64,000 bases of DNA, from contig JAKZHN010000007.1 of NCBI GenBank assembly GCA_037179335.1, positions 1,302,001-1,366,000 of the forward strand, written 5' to 3'. Position 1 is the first letter of the stretch. Each line of letters opens with the position of its first letter. The position numbers and the translations under genes are program-made. The notes under the pieces were generated by a model. It was not told the origin of the DNA and made no database searches. It saw only the letters and a program-made list of their open reading frames with translations. Shown here in pieces: positions 31,565 through 42,411 of this stretch. Source of the stretch: Cyclaneusma minus (taxonomy: Eukaryota > Ascomycota > Leotiomycetes > Marthamycetales > Marthamycetaceae).

Positions 31565-33736
31565 ATGGAAATTTTGTACTATATCCTCTTGGCTATTCTA
31601 GCAAGTATGCTATATCTATCATGTATCACTATATACCGTCTGTATCTCCATCCGCTCTCTAATTTTCCAGGGGACAAGCTCGCCGCCGCTTCACCATGGT
31701 ATGCATAGCTCTGAAGTCTCCTATGTGCCATATGTGGCAAGTTCCCACTATAGCATTCTGGGGATATCATCACTCGAGATAGCTACTGATTTCGCGTAGG
31801 TACGAGTTCTGGTACGATGTATTCAGGTATAAAGGTCAATATTTTCGTGAAGTCGATCGAATGCATAATACCTATGGTGAGTCCCCGAGATCTGAACGAC
31901 ACAGGCCATTGAAAAGACAGTGTCTCATTGCTACTAGGACCCATCGTGCGGATAGCCCCAGATGAATTGCACGTCCGAGATTCGCAATGGTACAAAGTCT
32001 TGTATTCATATTCTGTGAGTCTTGTTGATTCATTACCCCTAAAAACTATACAGCGATAAGACTAACTTCTTGTTAGGGACAGCGTGATAAATGGGTACGG
32101 TCAGCCAAAGTGAACGGACCGTCCGCATCAGGTCAGCCCTCGCTGGAAAAAACTTTCGAGCTCAATCTCTGACATCTTTGACAGGTGTCGGGACAGTATC
32201 TCACAATCTCCATCGCGCAAGACGTAGTGCCATATCGCCGGCCTTTACTAGAAGCGCTATTGCAATCAACGAATCGATCATCTACAAAAATGTCGACATC
32301 CTCTGCTCCAACTTCATTAGAAAGCTTGCGAACGGAGGAGTCACGGAGATGAGACTCGAGTTCACAGCTCTTTCCATGGATGGTATCTCGGAGGTATTCT
32401 TCCACGAAAATCTAGGTCATCTGCACGACGACCAAAAGAATCTTGAGTGGCTTGAGTCGCTGAACTCGGTGGAGCGGAGTTTGCATCTCATAAAACACTT
32501 CTCATTCCTCCAGACTATCACGACGTATCTTCCGGTTTGGGTGCTTGATGTGGCTCTTCCCGATTCCTCAATAATTGCTCGTTTGGAAAACGTGGGTCAT
32601 TTCTTCATATACGGAGCAGTCCCCAAACAAGTCTAATATCGTATCTTGCCTCCAATATAGGGTATCCGCAAGCAAGCCGAAGCCGCCATCCGAAGACATA
32701 CACAGCCTGGTTCGCTCGATTCCAAACAAAGCAGAAATGATGCCTTCCATTCTATGCTTTCCAGCAGTCTACCACCCGAAGAGAAAAGCACAGGTAGTAT
32801 CGCTGCAGACGGACGAATCATCTACCAAGCGGGCTCAGATACGACTTCTCGGACAATGAGCAACCTCGTGTACTACATCTACGCGAATAAGGATACTATT
32901 GTTCCTCGGCTGAGAGAAGAGCTCAGTCCTCTCTATACCAGCCCAGACTCGCAACCAAGTTTGTCAGAGCTAGAAAAGCTGCCTTACGTCGTAAGTTACT
33001 AGACATTTTCCGGGATTAATCTATTCCAAGTAGTACACGTTACTCCGTTATCAGGTTATGCGGCACGCCTGTATACAGCCAAGTTCATCGAGAGCACTCA
33101 CTTACACAAAACAGACCGGTGCAGTCAAGGAAGTTCTTCGCCTCTCCCAGAACGTCATATTCCGCTCCCACCGCGTCTCCCCCAAACAACCGCTCCAATA
33201 CAAAGACTGGACAATCCCTCCCGGGGTATGTTTCCATACTGATCCAATCACCATCCCAAACATATCCTCCTTCCACTAACATTCGACAGACTGCAGTAGC
33301 GATGTCCATCGCTGACGTACACCTGGACCCCACTATCTTCTCAAATCCAGAAGCCTTTGAACCCGAGCGCTGGCTCCCTTCCAATCCCAACCTCGAACGT
33401 GCCAAGGCATGTTTTGTTCCCTTTGGGAGCGGCTCGCGCGATTGTGCCGGCATGAAGTATGACTCTCTTCCCTCCACTTAAGATAAACGGCTTTGCAAGC
33501 TACCTTACCTTGGCACCCCTATTGATATATGACTGACAATAACTCGTTACTAGCTTCGCATACGCCATCAGGTATATCACTCTTGCCACTATAGTTCGAC
33601 GATTCGACTTGAACTGTACGACACGGACTTTGAGAGAGACGTGAAGATTGTGGAAGATCGTTTCGTGGGTGAACCGTCGTCGGAAAGTCGGGGTGTAAGG
33701 GTGAAGTTGGCTTCCAAAGATACTGGAAGGATATAA
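31565..33736 (+). pseudogene. Cytochrome P450 with a one-base frameshift near the C-terminus
   Basis: Nine exons join in frame: 31565-31698, 31800-31876, 31938-32014, 32077-32131, 32185-32591, 32661-32990, 33115-33225, 33290-33456 and 33554 onward. An N-terminal membrane anchor, a short Pro-containing hinge, the I-helix AGSDTTSRT, the ExxR element EVLRL, the FEPERW segment and the heme loop FGSGSRDCAG are intact, so it is an E-class, microsomal fungal P450. After RRFDL near 33609 the frame shifts: the read frame stops at 33644, while the frame displaced by one base continues LYDTDFERDVKIVEDRF to a TAA at 33736, as family members would. A base appears to be missing. This could be a true lesion or a sequencing error. 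The heme-binding core would still be made. Confidence 0.75.
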
Positions 33737-34595
33737 CTGCCTGAAGGAGTAATGTACAGTATTCAAAGCCAATGGAGGAGGATGTTCAGAAAATACTTGA
33801 AAACAAGCTTGGTTTGTAGCTTCTTCATCCATTTGATTATATGGCTAAGACCAATAACGAGCACTGACTACTGAAATTCATCTGGCCAATAACCAGAAGT
33901 GACCTGGAAAGGTGATTGAATTTTCGTCAAAAATGGAAGATGTCATCAGGGGGAAATATATCTCTAGGTAGTAGACTAGTAGGTGCATATGGCTGTGAAA
34001 GGAGCGTATGGCTGCTCCTGAAATGACACGCATGAAAGGAAGTGACAAGGGAAATTTGATGTCCCTCAGAAACAGCCGAGTTCCTACATGGTACTTCGGA
34101 TCCCTTGCATAGGTAAGGTAGCTTATCCGGTAATCGTCGATCGGTGTCTAGACACAACCAAAATAGCCGCATTGATCTCTTAATTACTTGCTTCCACGCT
34201 CGGCTCGTAATGAGGAAGGCCTGCATATTCAATGTGACAGAGACGGACCGGCAAGTGACAGAAAACTTTATGAATGCAGAAAGTGTTCATTTGCAACATT
34301 CATCTCCATTCTAGGGAGGATGGTATTCTCATTCCGCTGAATCTGATCATACCAACACGGAGGACGAAAAATGACCTGCGACCCCGAGAAATTGTTTTGG
34401 GTATGCCAAAAATGACGCCTGATACACCTGAAGTCCTAGACCGAAATCCCCAATCCCATGTTGTTGTATATACCATTCAATTCAATGGCTTCGAGGCTCT
34501 TCAATTTGAAGGCCCCCGCCCCCGTCAGAAAAATCCTACACTAAACCATATGTAGACCTCAGACTCATCGAAGCATTGACGTATCCAGTAGTCCC
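33737..34595. other. Convergent intergenic, 0.86 kb
   Basis: Between the P450 end (+) and the peroxisomal carrier end (-). Bases 33865-33925 show a weak resemblance to the 19-bp repeat, not counted. No gene or RNA is convincing. Confidence 0.45.
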
Positions 34596-35643
34596 TTATT
34601 TTGGAGCCACCTTCCTTCGGAGCTTGATGGTCTGGTCATACAGGATATCCTTGAAGGAGAATAGAAAGGCCGCTGTAAGAACGCTCTGGCTAACCTTGGG
34701 ACCAATGCCTAAAGTACGTTAGCGAATATATCTAATAGAGAAGGCTTATTGAACCTCACCCTTGTACAGGCCAGCGTAACCCTCGCCCTTGACGATGTTT
34801 CTCAACACATCCATCATACTAGCCTTGCCCCCGTCTCGACCGGCCACATGCATCCGGCTCTTGACCGTAATATAAGGGTATGTAATACTCGTAGCAAACA
34901 GCTTGCCCAAAGCGCCGAGCAGAAACACCATGAAAGGTGTAATGCGTCGCTTCTTCTCAATCAAATTCTTGAGCTGCTCGAATATCGTGTACTGCAAAAT
35001 CGGGTTGATGACCAGCACCAAAGCCGGCATGACACCAGCAAACAAAGCCGTCGGTCCCTCCTCGCGCATCAAGGCAAGAAAAGTGCCAACGGTAGTCGGA
35101 GCCTTCTCAGCCTTCTTGCCACCCAACAGCGGCTCGTCGCTCTCCTGGTTCCGCTTCCTGGTTGTCATGCGCGTGTTGACAACCCATATCGGATTGGTAA
35201 GGAGAACTGTTGCGCTGCCGGCAAGAGCGCCGGCCATCATGCTCTCAGCAGTCGTCAGGCGCTTGGAAGCTCGGCCGGCGGTAATGGCAGCTTTCTCGAA
35301 GAATGCGCGGGTCCATTCGTACCAGTAGTAGTATACGAAATTGGTGACCGAGATGCCGAAGAGCGCGGAGTCGAGACCGGCATATAGACCGGTGATGCCC
35401 TCGCGCTGGACAATGTGGCGGACGGCATCGAGGAAGTTTGAGTCGGCGCGTTTGCTTTCGACTTGAGCGCGTGTGGAGAGGGTGATGAGCGGATAGCTAA
35501 GAAGTTGACTGTGTCAGTATTCAGATCAGAAAATGCATTGATTTGGGATAGTACGTCAGGGTCATGGACAGCAGGCCGCCGCCTGCGCCGGACAGGGCAT
35601 GGGCGATGTTGTCGCTTTGCTGGGCAGCTGTGCTTTCTGCCAT
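34596..35643 (-). CDS. Peroxisomal membrane carrier, PMP47/ANT1 type (adenine nucleotide transporter)
   Basis: Three exons on the minus strand, 35643-35555, 35496-34760 and 34708-34596, give 312 residues, the mitochondrial-carrier-family length. Three repeats carry the family loop, in the variants typical of peroxisomal members: YPLITLSTRAQVESKR across the first splice, NPIWVVNTRMTTRK and YPYITVKSRMHVA. The first motif with STRAQVE is the hallmark of PMP47/ANT1, which brings ATP into peroxisomes for fatty-acid activation. Six membrane segments fit. The start ATG at 35643 begins MAESTAAQQSDNIAHALSG. The location next to two P450s and a sugar transporter gives no further hint. Confidence 0.88.
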
Positions 35644-36145
35644 TGTTACGGACAATTGGTTGACTTGAAGGAGAAAGAGAGTTGTCGAAGCGAAAAGAAA
35701 ACTTGAAGTCGTGTGCAGGAGAGCTACTCTACAGTAGTAGGAGCTCTTGAATCATGCACAATGCTCGCGTCGGACAACCGGGACGGCCCCAAAAGCTGGG
35801 GTTGCCGAGGCACATTTGATAACGCGTAAACTAGTGTGTAGTAGTGCGGGGCCCATTTTCCTAAAAGAGCTACAGATTCGCTTAATCAGAGAATGTGCCT
35901 TATGGATCAATCCGAGTGGCTAAGCCAAACGCTTTCAAAAACCGATTAAATAATATTAATAGCACGTTAATCACTTATAACAGCCTCAGGTATTCTCTCG
36001 CAGATTGCACTGGTCAGTGACCTTTTGCCGCCGTCCTGTAGATACGCCATGTCGTTAATGTAAAAGGGGCCGGTCGATTATATCTAGAAACTTGGGTCCA
36101 TATTCCCCAGATCATCCCAAACTCCCCGACTCCTTGCCCTTCAGC
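35644..36145. promoter_or_regulatory. Carrier gene upstream region, AT-rich patch
   Basis: 502 bp between the carrier start and the transporter end, both minus strand. An AT-rich patch with an AATAATATTAATAG run lies near 35947-35960. No gene is present. Confidence 0.4.
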
Positions 36146-38718
36146 TCATTTTTTCCGCTCCAGCTCAATCTCAGTGGCCTGCGGGACCTCGCCATCACTT
36201 CCTGATCCCCTAGCAGCATTCGCATTGCGCTCTGCGCGAGCCTTGTCATTGGCGTGCATCTCATCAATTTGGGACTGTCCCACAGATGTCTCAAAATGAT
36301 ACAGCGGCTCGAGCGTGGCGTTCTTGTTGAAGAAAATCCATCGCTGAATGAAATATCTGCGCAAAACATGTCAGTCCTTACACTCGAGATGAGGAGTTCC
36401 ATTCTAGAGCAAGATTGTTTACTTACGGAAGAGCCTTCGTCACCTGGTAGTGCATGTGCTTGCGAGTTGGCACAGCAAAGACATAGTCCAGCTCCTCAAG
36501 CGTCCTCTGCTTGGTCTCTGGAAGCCACAAGAAGATCATCACGAAGGCAAGGACGTTCAAGCCAGCGTAGAACCCGAAAGCGCCCTGAAGCGAAATCATC
36601 AGTACTGTCAAATCAACTAAGATCATGGGTTTATGACTTACAACGACACCAAAAACTGCCAGGATGCGAGGGAACGTGATGGAAAGCACAGCTGCCCAGA
36701 AAAGACAGGTAGCAACGGCAAAGCCCATGCCGACCTCACGGTGAGAAAGTGGGAACACTTCAGCTGAGTACGTGTATGGCACAGGTCCTTCTCCAGGAGA
36801 ATAGAACGCGGCGAACAAGTAAATGAAGAGTGCCATCATACCAAGATGGGCTGAGCTGCTGCTTGGGATCAAGTAGCACAGTCCGGCAGCCAGTAAGGTC
36901 CAAGCCATCTGCGGAAATGTGAATAGCAGAAGAGTTCGACGACCGTAGGTGTCGATAGTCCAGATCGCAGGCCAAGCAAACACGAAATTGACGAGTCCGA
37001 AACCCCACGATGCGAGCAAAGCATTGAAATCACTAGCGCCCGCCTCGGCGAACACCGTAGAAGAGTAGAAAGCGATAATATTGATTCCTAATTTATCAGT
37101 TAGTATTCATCGCATGGTTTCTTTGGTTGGAGGGTAGAGAAGGCCTCTATACGAATAGGGGTTATTGCCACCAAAAAATAGAAATGAACTGCAAGTAAAT
37201 CAAAAAAGAACTCACCACACATCTGCTGAGCGATCATGACGGTGAAAGAAGCCAGTGTTGCGCGGCGCACACGAGGAATGGTGAAGAGTTGGACGAATCG
37301 GGTAATGTAGTTGCTCTTTCCAATGATTTCGCTTTCAATCTCAAGTTGGCAATGGATGTAGTAAAGATCGCGAGCTGCTTGCAGTGGAACATTCCGAAGT
37401 CTGAGCAAGGATTCGTAGGCTTTATGGTATTTGCCCTTCTTCATGTACCATCTGGGTGACTCCGGACAGAAGTAGATAAGAATGAGGAGCGGCAGGGCGG
37501 GAATGAAGGCAGAGCCAATTTGGTATCGCCAGGCATTGACTCCAACCTTGGCCATAGCCAAGTTGGCGCTGGTTCCCAGGAAGATACCAAAAGCGGTCCA
37601 CATCTGCCAGGTCATGACCAGAGCACCACGGATCGCGGCAGGACTGTTCTCTGCAGCGTAGATTGGAACGGTCGAAGCCTTGGATCCCATACCGATTCCC
37701 AAAAGAATACGGCAGATGAACAACTGCTGCCAATCCTGGGTAAAGGCAGATCCGATGACAGACACGAAGCAGAAGAATGCGGAGAAGAAGATTGTACCGC
37801 GGCGACCGATGTGGTAATTGAGCGGGTCTGAAATCCAGCATCCAATGAATGCTGAGCCAATGTATGGAGCTGCGTTAACCAAGCCAACAAGGAAGGTGTC
37901 GCGTGTATCGGATGAACCAATGCCAAATTGTTCGGGCTATAGAATTGGTCAGTGAGGTTCTGCGAGATGACAGAAATCCGAAGACACGTTGCCCCTGAGG
38001 AGATTCATTGCAGCCTGTAGGCTGGTTTACAGCTAAGTCCTCAGCGCCACCAGACTTCAACGGAACCAACATTTATCCTTTGATGAGGGCAGACTCGGCA
38101 TCAAGAATCAAGATGCGGGCTCACATGCTAATTACAGAGGGTGAAGAACGAGACTACTCACAAAAGACAGATTCGCACCGTTGCTGCCCTCCTGATCCCA
38201 GCCCTGGACCGCAGCACCGATGGAGCATGTGACGATGGTGAAGTAAAGAGCTAATGGCTGCCGCCACTTGTGAAGGACTTCATTTCGCATGGCCTCAACT
38301 TCGGAGGGCTCGAGAGCCTCGGCACCTGTGATGTCTTCATAGTTGGTAGGATCGGCCGCGATAAGAGCGCCTTTGCGGAGGAGGGGAACGATATCGGTGA
38401 GGCCATGCTCTTGGGCGAAATCCTCGACATTCTTCAACAATGTACTGGCAGGAATGCCGGCGAGCGGGTTCTTGATCCTGCAGTAGGTTAGCCAACGCAG
38501 TGACTGCCATGAGACGTATCGGTCACTAACTTGGCCTCGAGGTTTGCGTTAAGATCGATACGACCAGGCCTCGCATTATCGGTGGCATATTCATGGTACT
38601 CAGCGGAGCTGTAAGGAAGAAAGGTTAGCTAGGAGCAGGCAGTGGATCGATGGAGAGGGGATTCCTACAGAGGCGCAGTCTTCTCGCCTTCACCGAAGGG
38701 ACGGTCAGGACTCGCCAT
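36146..38718 (-). CDS. MFS sugar/polyol transporter (SP family)
   Basis: Seven exons on the minus strand (38718-38669, 38608-38531, 38477-38162, 37936-37216, 37087-36642, 36584-36427, 36356-36146) give 659 residues, longer than most because of a 110-residue cytosolic N-terminus. About 12 membrane segments. SP-family signs are QGWDQEGSNGANLSF in the first loop, NYHIGRRGTIFF (motif A), PESPRWYMKKGK between halves and LPETKQRTLEELDYVF at the end. It is a proton-coupled hexose, polyol or related substrate importer. Which one is not decidable. The tail after TM12 is charged and ends in ELERKK. The splice between QQMCG and INIIAFYSS restores the TM7 region. Confidence 0.85.
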
Positions 38719-40213
38719 GGTGCTTAGGCCAACGACAATGGGGCAATGTCTGCAAAAGATCGGGGGGATCTTGGGAATGCGGGGGGCAGATTTGCAAAAC
38801 TAGGCGGGAGGGAAAACTGGGGCCGAAGCAGTTATGTACATATATGCAAGCGGGAACTCTTTCGGGGGACAGCCTGACAGGGGTCGTCTTGGGCAGGAGT
38901 TCGCCGTTGGTACAAAGAACAGGATGAAATCCTATGTGATATCCCCCGACATGGCACATGACTCTCCGCAGAAAGAGGCGCGCACAAAGCAGGCTGAAGG
39001 CTAGCTGACTGTGAGGCTACATCTCGGGCGAAGACATCTCAGAAACGGAGCCTCGGGCATTGAAGGAAAGGCTCGAGTCCGGTGCGTGGCTTTCCAGAAG
39101 GCTTCTGGGGCGGATTACAGCATTGAAGTCCAGTTAGAATCAATACTTAGGTACATGGCCCAGCGTAATGGTCTGTGGGGAAAAAGCGGGGACTGAAGAT
39201 CTCAAGTCTCCAGCGGCGCACCGCGCAAGGAATGTGAGCGCGGCTTTGACGGGCGCCCATTCCTTGCGCGAACCTTCCTCCAGCATTACAGGCCAAGCCC
39301 AGCCGACTCGACTGTCGACTTCAAGCCTCAGCTTTGTCGCTTGCGTGCCGGTCCACACCACTATTGGTCTCAGACAAAGAAGGCCGCCGCAGCTAAGTCG
39401 TTCTCCCATTCGTCCATTGCCGTCCTTTGTCGATTTTTTCTGGGCTCAGTCCGGGGTATGGGGAAGGCTGGCAGCTCCAGTCGAGCGTCATGCGTCGTCT
39501 TAACCTGATTTGAGCACAACATGAACAGCGGTGGCCGAGACCCGTCCATGATAAGGCTATTTAGTCCTAACTTTCAAGACAGACGCATTGAAACGTCTAA
39601 TGTGCCTCGACCTCGCGCCTACATGTAGGACATCGCCGACAGTCCGAGATCACTCCAATGCATCCCTCCAGACTTTCGCTTAGGTCGCATTAAGAGCCTC
39701 GCCGAAACAATCTCGCCGCTGCCAACTACTCGACATTATTTTGATCTTCCCGGCGGCATGCAATGATATGCCATAGGCTGATCATCGAAGCCTTCCGACC
39801 CCGACTGGCTTCGCAATCGAGTGTCCGGAGAAGGTAGGTCTGTAGGCAGCTTCTGAGGTGTTGGAGCTGAAGTCATGTTGAATTCCTTTCTCGATTTGAT
39901 TGTGATGAGCAGGGGGCTGCATTCTCATGATGACCTCTTTCTAGTTATCTGGTGTCTTTCGAATGGAGATTACTTTTATTTCACTCCTATTTCACTCTTT
40001 CATTCCTAAGCACTTGTCGATTCTAATGATTTTTTTTGGTCCTGCTCACTGCACTTGGTAGCATCGTAAGCACCTTGGTGACCAAACACCTTGATGGTCA
40101 GACACCATGATGGCACAAAAGCACCCGTATAAACTCGCGAAAGTGAGTTCAAGGAACATAAGTATTTACCACACCCGGACCGTTTGGCGCAGAATAAACT
40201 ACGGAATACCAAT
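38719..40213. promoter_or_regulatory. Divergent region between sugar transporter and flavin oxidoreductase
   Basis: 1.5 kb between divergent starts. It holds TACATGTA at 39620-39627 and a ~19-bp degenerate repeat at 39935-40113 (separate entry), next to the oxidoreductase start. No coding frame looks real. Confidence 0.45.
39935..40113 (+). repeat. Degenerate ~19-bp tandem repeat, locus B
   Basis: Units ending in TGG with a CACTTGG-like core follow one another: TCCTGCTCACTGCACTTGG (19), TAGCATCGTAAGCACCTTGG (20), TGACCAAACACCTTGATGG (19). More decayed units precede them. Its position is about 100 bp upstream of the oxidoreductase ATG. Confidence 0.5.
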
Positions 40214-42094
40214 ATGCATCTCTCAGGAGCTGATAGCATGCCGATCGGGCGAAACGAAACCCTGCCATATATACACGATGTAATTATAATCGGTAAATAC
40301 CTGGAATAACCCCCAATTCATTGGAATACCTAGAATAACCCCTTTGTTTTTAATAGGCGCTGGACCGTGCGGCCTCGCAACAGCCGCACGCCTCCGCGAG
40401 CACACACCCTCTGCCATTTTCACCGACGAAGAGCATCACCGATATCACTGGATCAATAAGTATGCCGGACAAGCATCCATCAAGAACCGCAAGACCGGTT
40501 TCACCAGGCCTCTGGACGGCAAGTCACAGTCAAGTCGGCCACGGGCTGAGCCGTCGATGTTGGTATTGGACAGTTCTGGTGATAGCTGGATGGCGAAATG
40601 GAACCGCCTCTTCTCTTTGCTCGAGATCTCCCACCTTCGAAGTCCCATGTTTTTCCATCCTGATCCACAAGACAGGGACGGCCTGTTGGCATATGCCCAC
40701 GCCGCAGGCAGAGAATGCGAGTGTGTTGAGATTGCAGGCTGTGTAGGCAAGGAATTGAGCAAGCATCAAATGAAGAAACGTCGGAATAACCGCAGACCTG
40801 GAGAGCAGTAAGTGCTATCTTTAAATTCTCAATGAAAAGGACTGGGGCTGAAGTTTTGTAGGGCAAGACCATCGATTACGATAGATGAGCGAGATCGCAA
40901 AGACTACTTTACACCGCCAGCAGACCTCTTCCAAGCATACTGCGCCTCCATTGCAGAGCGTTACAACCTGCGAGATCCCAACCTTATTCAGCAAGCATCA
41001 GTATCAGATCTGGATTTCGACTTCGTGCCACAGTTGTCTTCAACCGAGAAACTTTTCACCATCCGTACAGAGAACTCGGTCTTTTACGCTCGAAGTGTGG
41101 TCCTGGCCGTGGGTGCAGGCAATGGACCTTCGATACCGGAACCCTTCCCGCAAAATGGGTGCCCCTGCGCTTGTCACGCTTTTCAGCCTCTTGATGATAA
41201 ATTGAAGGCTAGAATACGCACAAAGAAGGAGACAAACGTGCTTGTCATCGGTGGTGGTTTGACGAGTGCTCAAATGTCCGACAAGTTGGTTCGAAAGGGT
41301 GCCACACGTGTCTTCCATCTCATGAGAGGGCCGATGAAAGGTATGTCGCTCCGTTGATATCAAGCGTGTCCGCTCCCACTAACAGCATTCTAGTGAAGCC
41401 CTTTGATGTAGACCTAAGCTGGATGGGTAAATTCCGCAATTTCGAAAAAGCTTCCTTCTGGTCCGCAGATACCGACGAAGGTACCTTGCCCCCTATGAAG
41501 ATGCCAGCCTTATTAGCACTCCATCTGACAAAATCTCCAATAGAGCGCTCCTCACTCATAAAGTCTGCCCGAGGAGGCGGCAGCATTACGCCACGGTACG
41601 CCAAAATCCTTCAGCACCACATGGCCACCAACAAACTCTCTCTACACCCCCACACCACTGTCTCAGAGACCTCGTACTGTCCCCTCTCCCAAACCTGGTC
41701 CATCACCACCACGCCCCCTATCCCTGACTTACCAAAATTCCACTACATCTACTTCGCCACCGGTGTCGTATCTGATTTTGAGAAAATCCCTTGTCTGCAA
41801 CGCCTGTGCAAGAAGTATCCCGTGGAGAACTATGATGGCTTGCCCGCGATTACTAATGATTTGATGTGGAGAGATGATGTGCCGCTGTTTGTGACGGGAC
41901 GCTTAGCGGCGCTGAGACTGGGGCCGGGGGCAGGCAACTTGGAGGGGGCCAGGACTGGGGCGGAGAGGGTTGCCTGGGCGTTGAATGACGTATTGGGAAA
42001 GAATGAGGAGAGTGAGGCTGGTGATTGGGACAAAGAGTACCGATTTACGGCCGGGATCGGGAGTCGGTTTGAGGCGCTTGCTGTTGAAGGTTAG
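40214..42094 (+). CDS. FAD/NAD(P)-binding oxidoreductase, flavin-monooxygenase-like
   Basis: Four exons (40214-40292, 40357-40807, 40862-41340, 41394-42094) give 569 residues. The first intron splits the FAD-binding loop, IIIG/AGPCGLATAARL, restoring GAGPCG. A second dinucleotide fold, NVLVIGGGLTSAQMSDKL, binds NAD(P)H, and YFATGVVSDFE resembles the ATG element of class B flavin enzymes. The layout fits N-hydroxylating or Baeyer-Villiger-like flavin monooxygenases, but no FxGxxxHxxxW/Y-type signature was seen, so the reaction is left open. The 64-bp intron 1 consists of ~19-bp repeat units (separate entry). The start at 40214 has a second in-frame ATG eight codons on. Confidence 0.8.
40293..40356 (+). 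repeat. Degenerate ~19-bp repeat inside an intron, locus C
   Basis: The whole first intron of the oxidoreductase gene is made of units similar to the dispersed repeat: GTAAATACCTGG, AATAACCCCCAATTCATTGG and AATACCTAGAATAACCCC, followed by a T-rich acceptor. The donor GTAAAT is part of the first unit. Confidence 0.45.
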
Positions 42095-42411
42095 CGATGG
42101 GTTACAATTTGTAACACGATGTGCAAAAAAACATTTTAAGCGATCCCAGGGATCTGTTACAATTTGTAACCTGTCGATGTGCAACAAAACTTTCTAAGCC
42201 AGATTTTTGCGAAAAGAGGTTGCGCTACGACAGCGGATTTTGGATCGACAGACCAGCGATGATTAGGAAGCTGGTGGCCGGAAAGACAATCTTGCTGTTG
42301 ATTCTTATATTCTCTATGATAGTCAAAAGCAACAACATGAAAGGATGTCTTATACTATATCGTCCGTTCCCGTACAGAACGGTATCCTCATACAGGCCTA
42401 TGAGTTTTCCC
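42095..42411. other. Convergent intergenic with a duplicated palindrome
   Basis: Right after the oxidoreductase stop, GTTACAATTTGTAAC (7-bp arms, 1-base spacer) occurs at 42101-42115 and again at 42156-42170. A shared CGATGTGCAA follows each copy, 0-3 bases apart in offset. The pair may fold the 3' end of the transcript. No gene is seen. Confidence 0.6.

Noticed and set aside
33865..33925. Possible sixth ~19-bp repeat locus
   Set aside because: Only two weak units with CATCTGG and GACCTGG ends. Too short to separate from chance.
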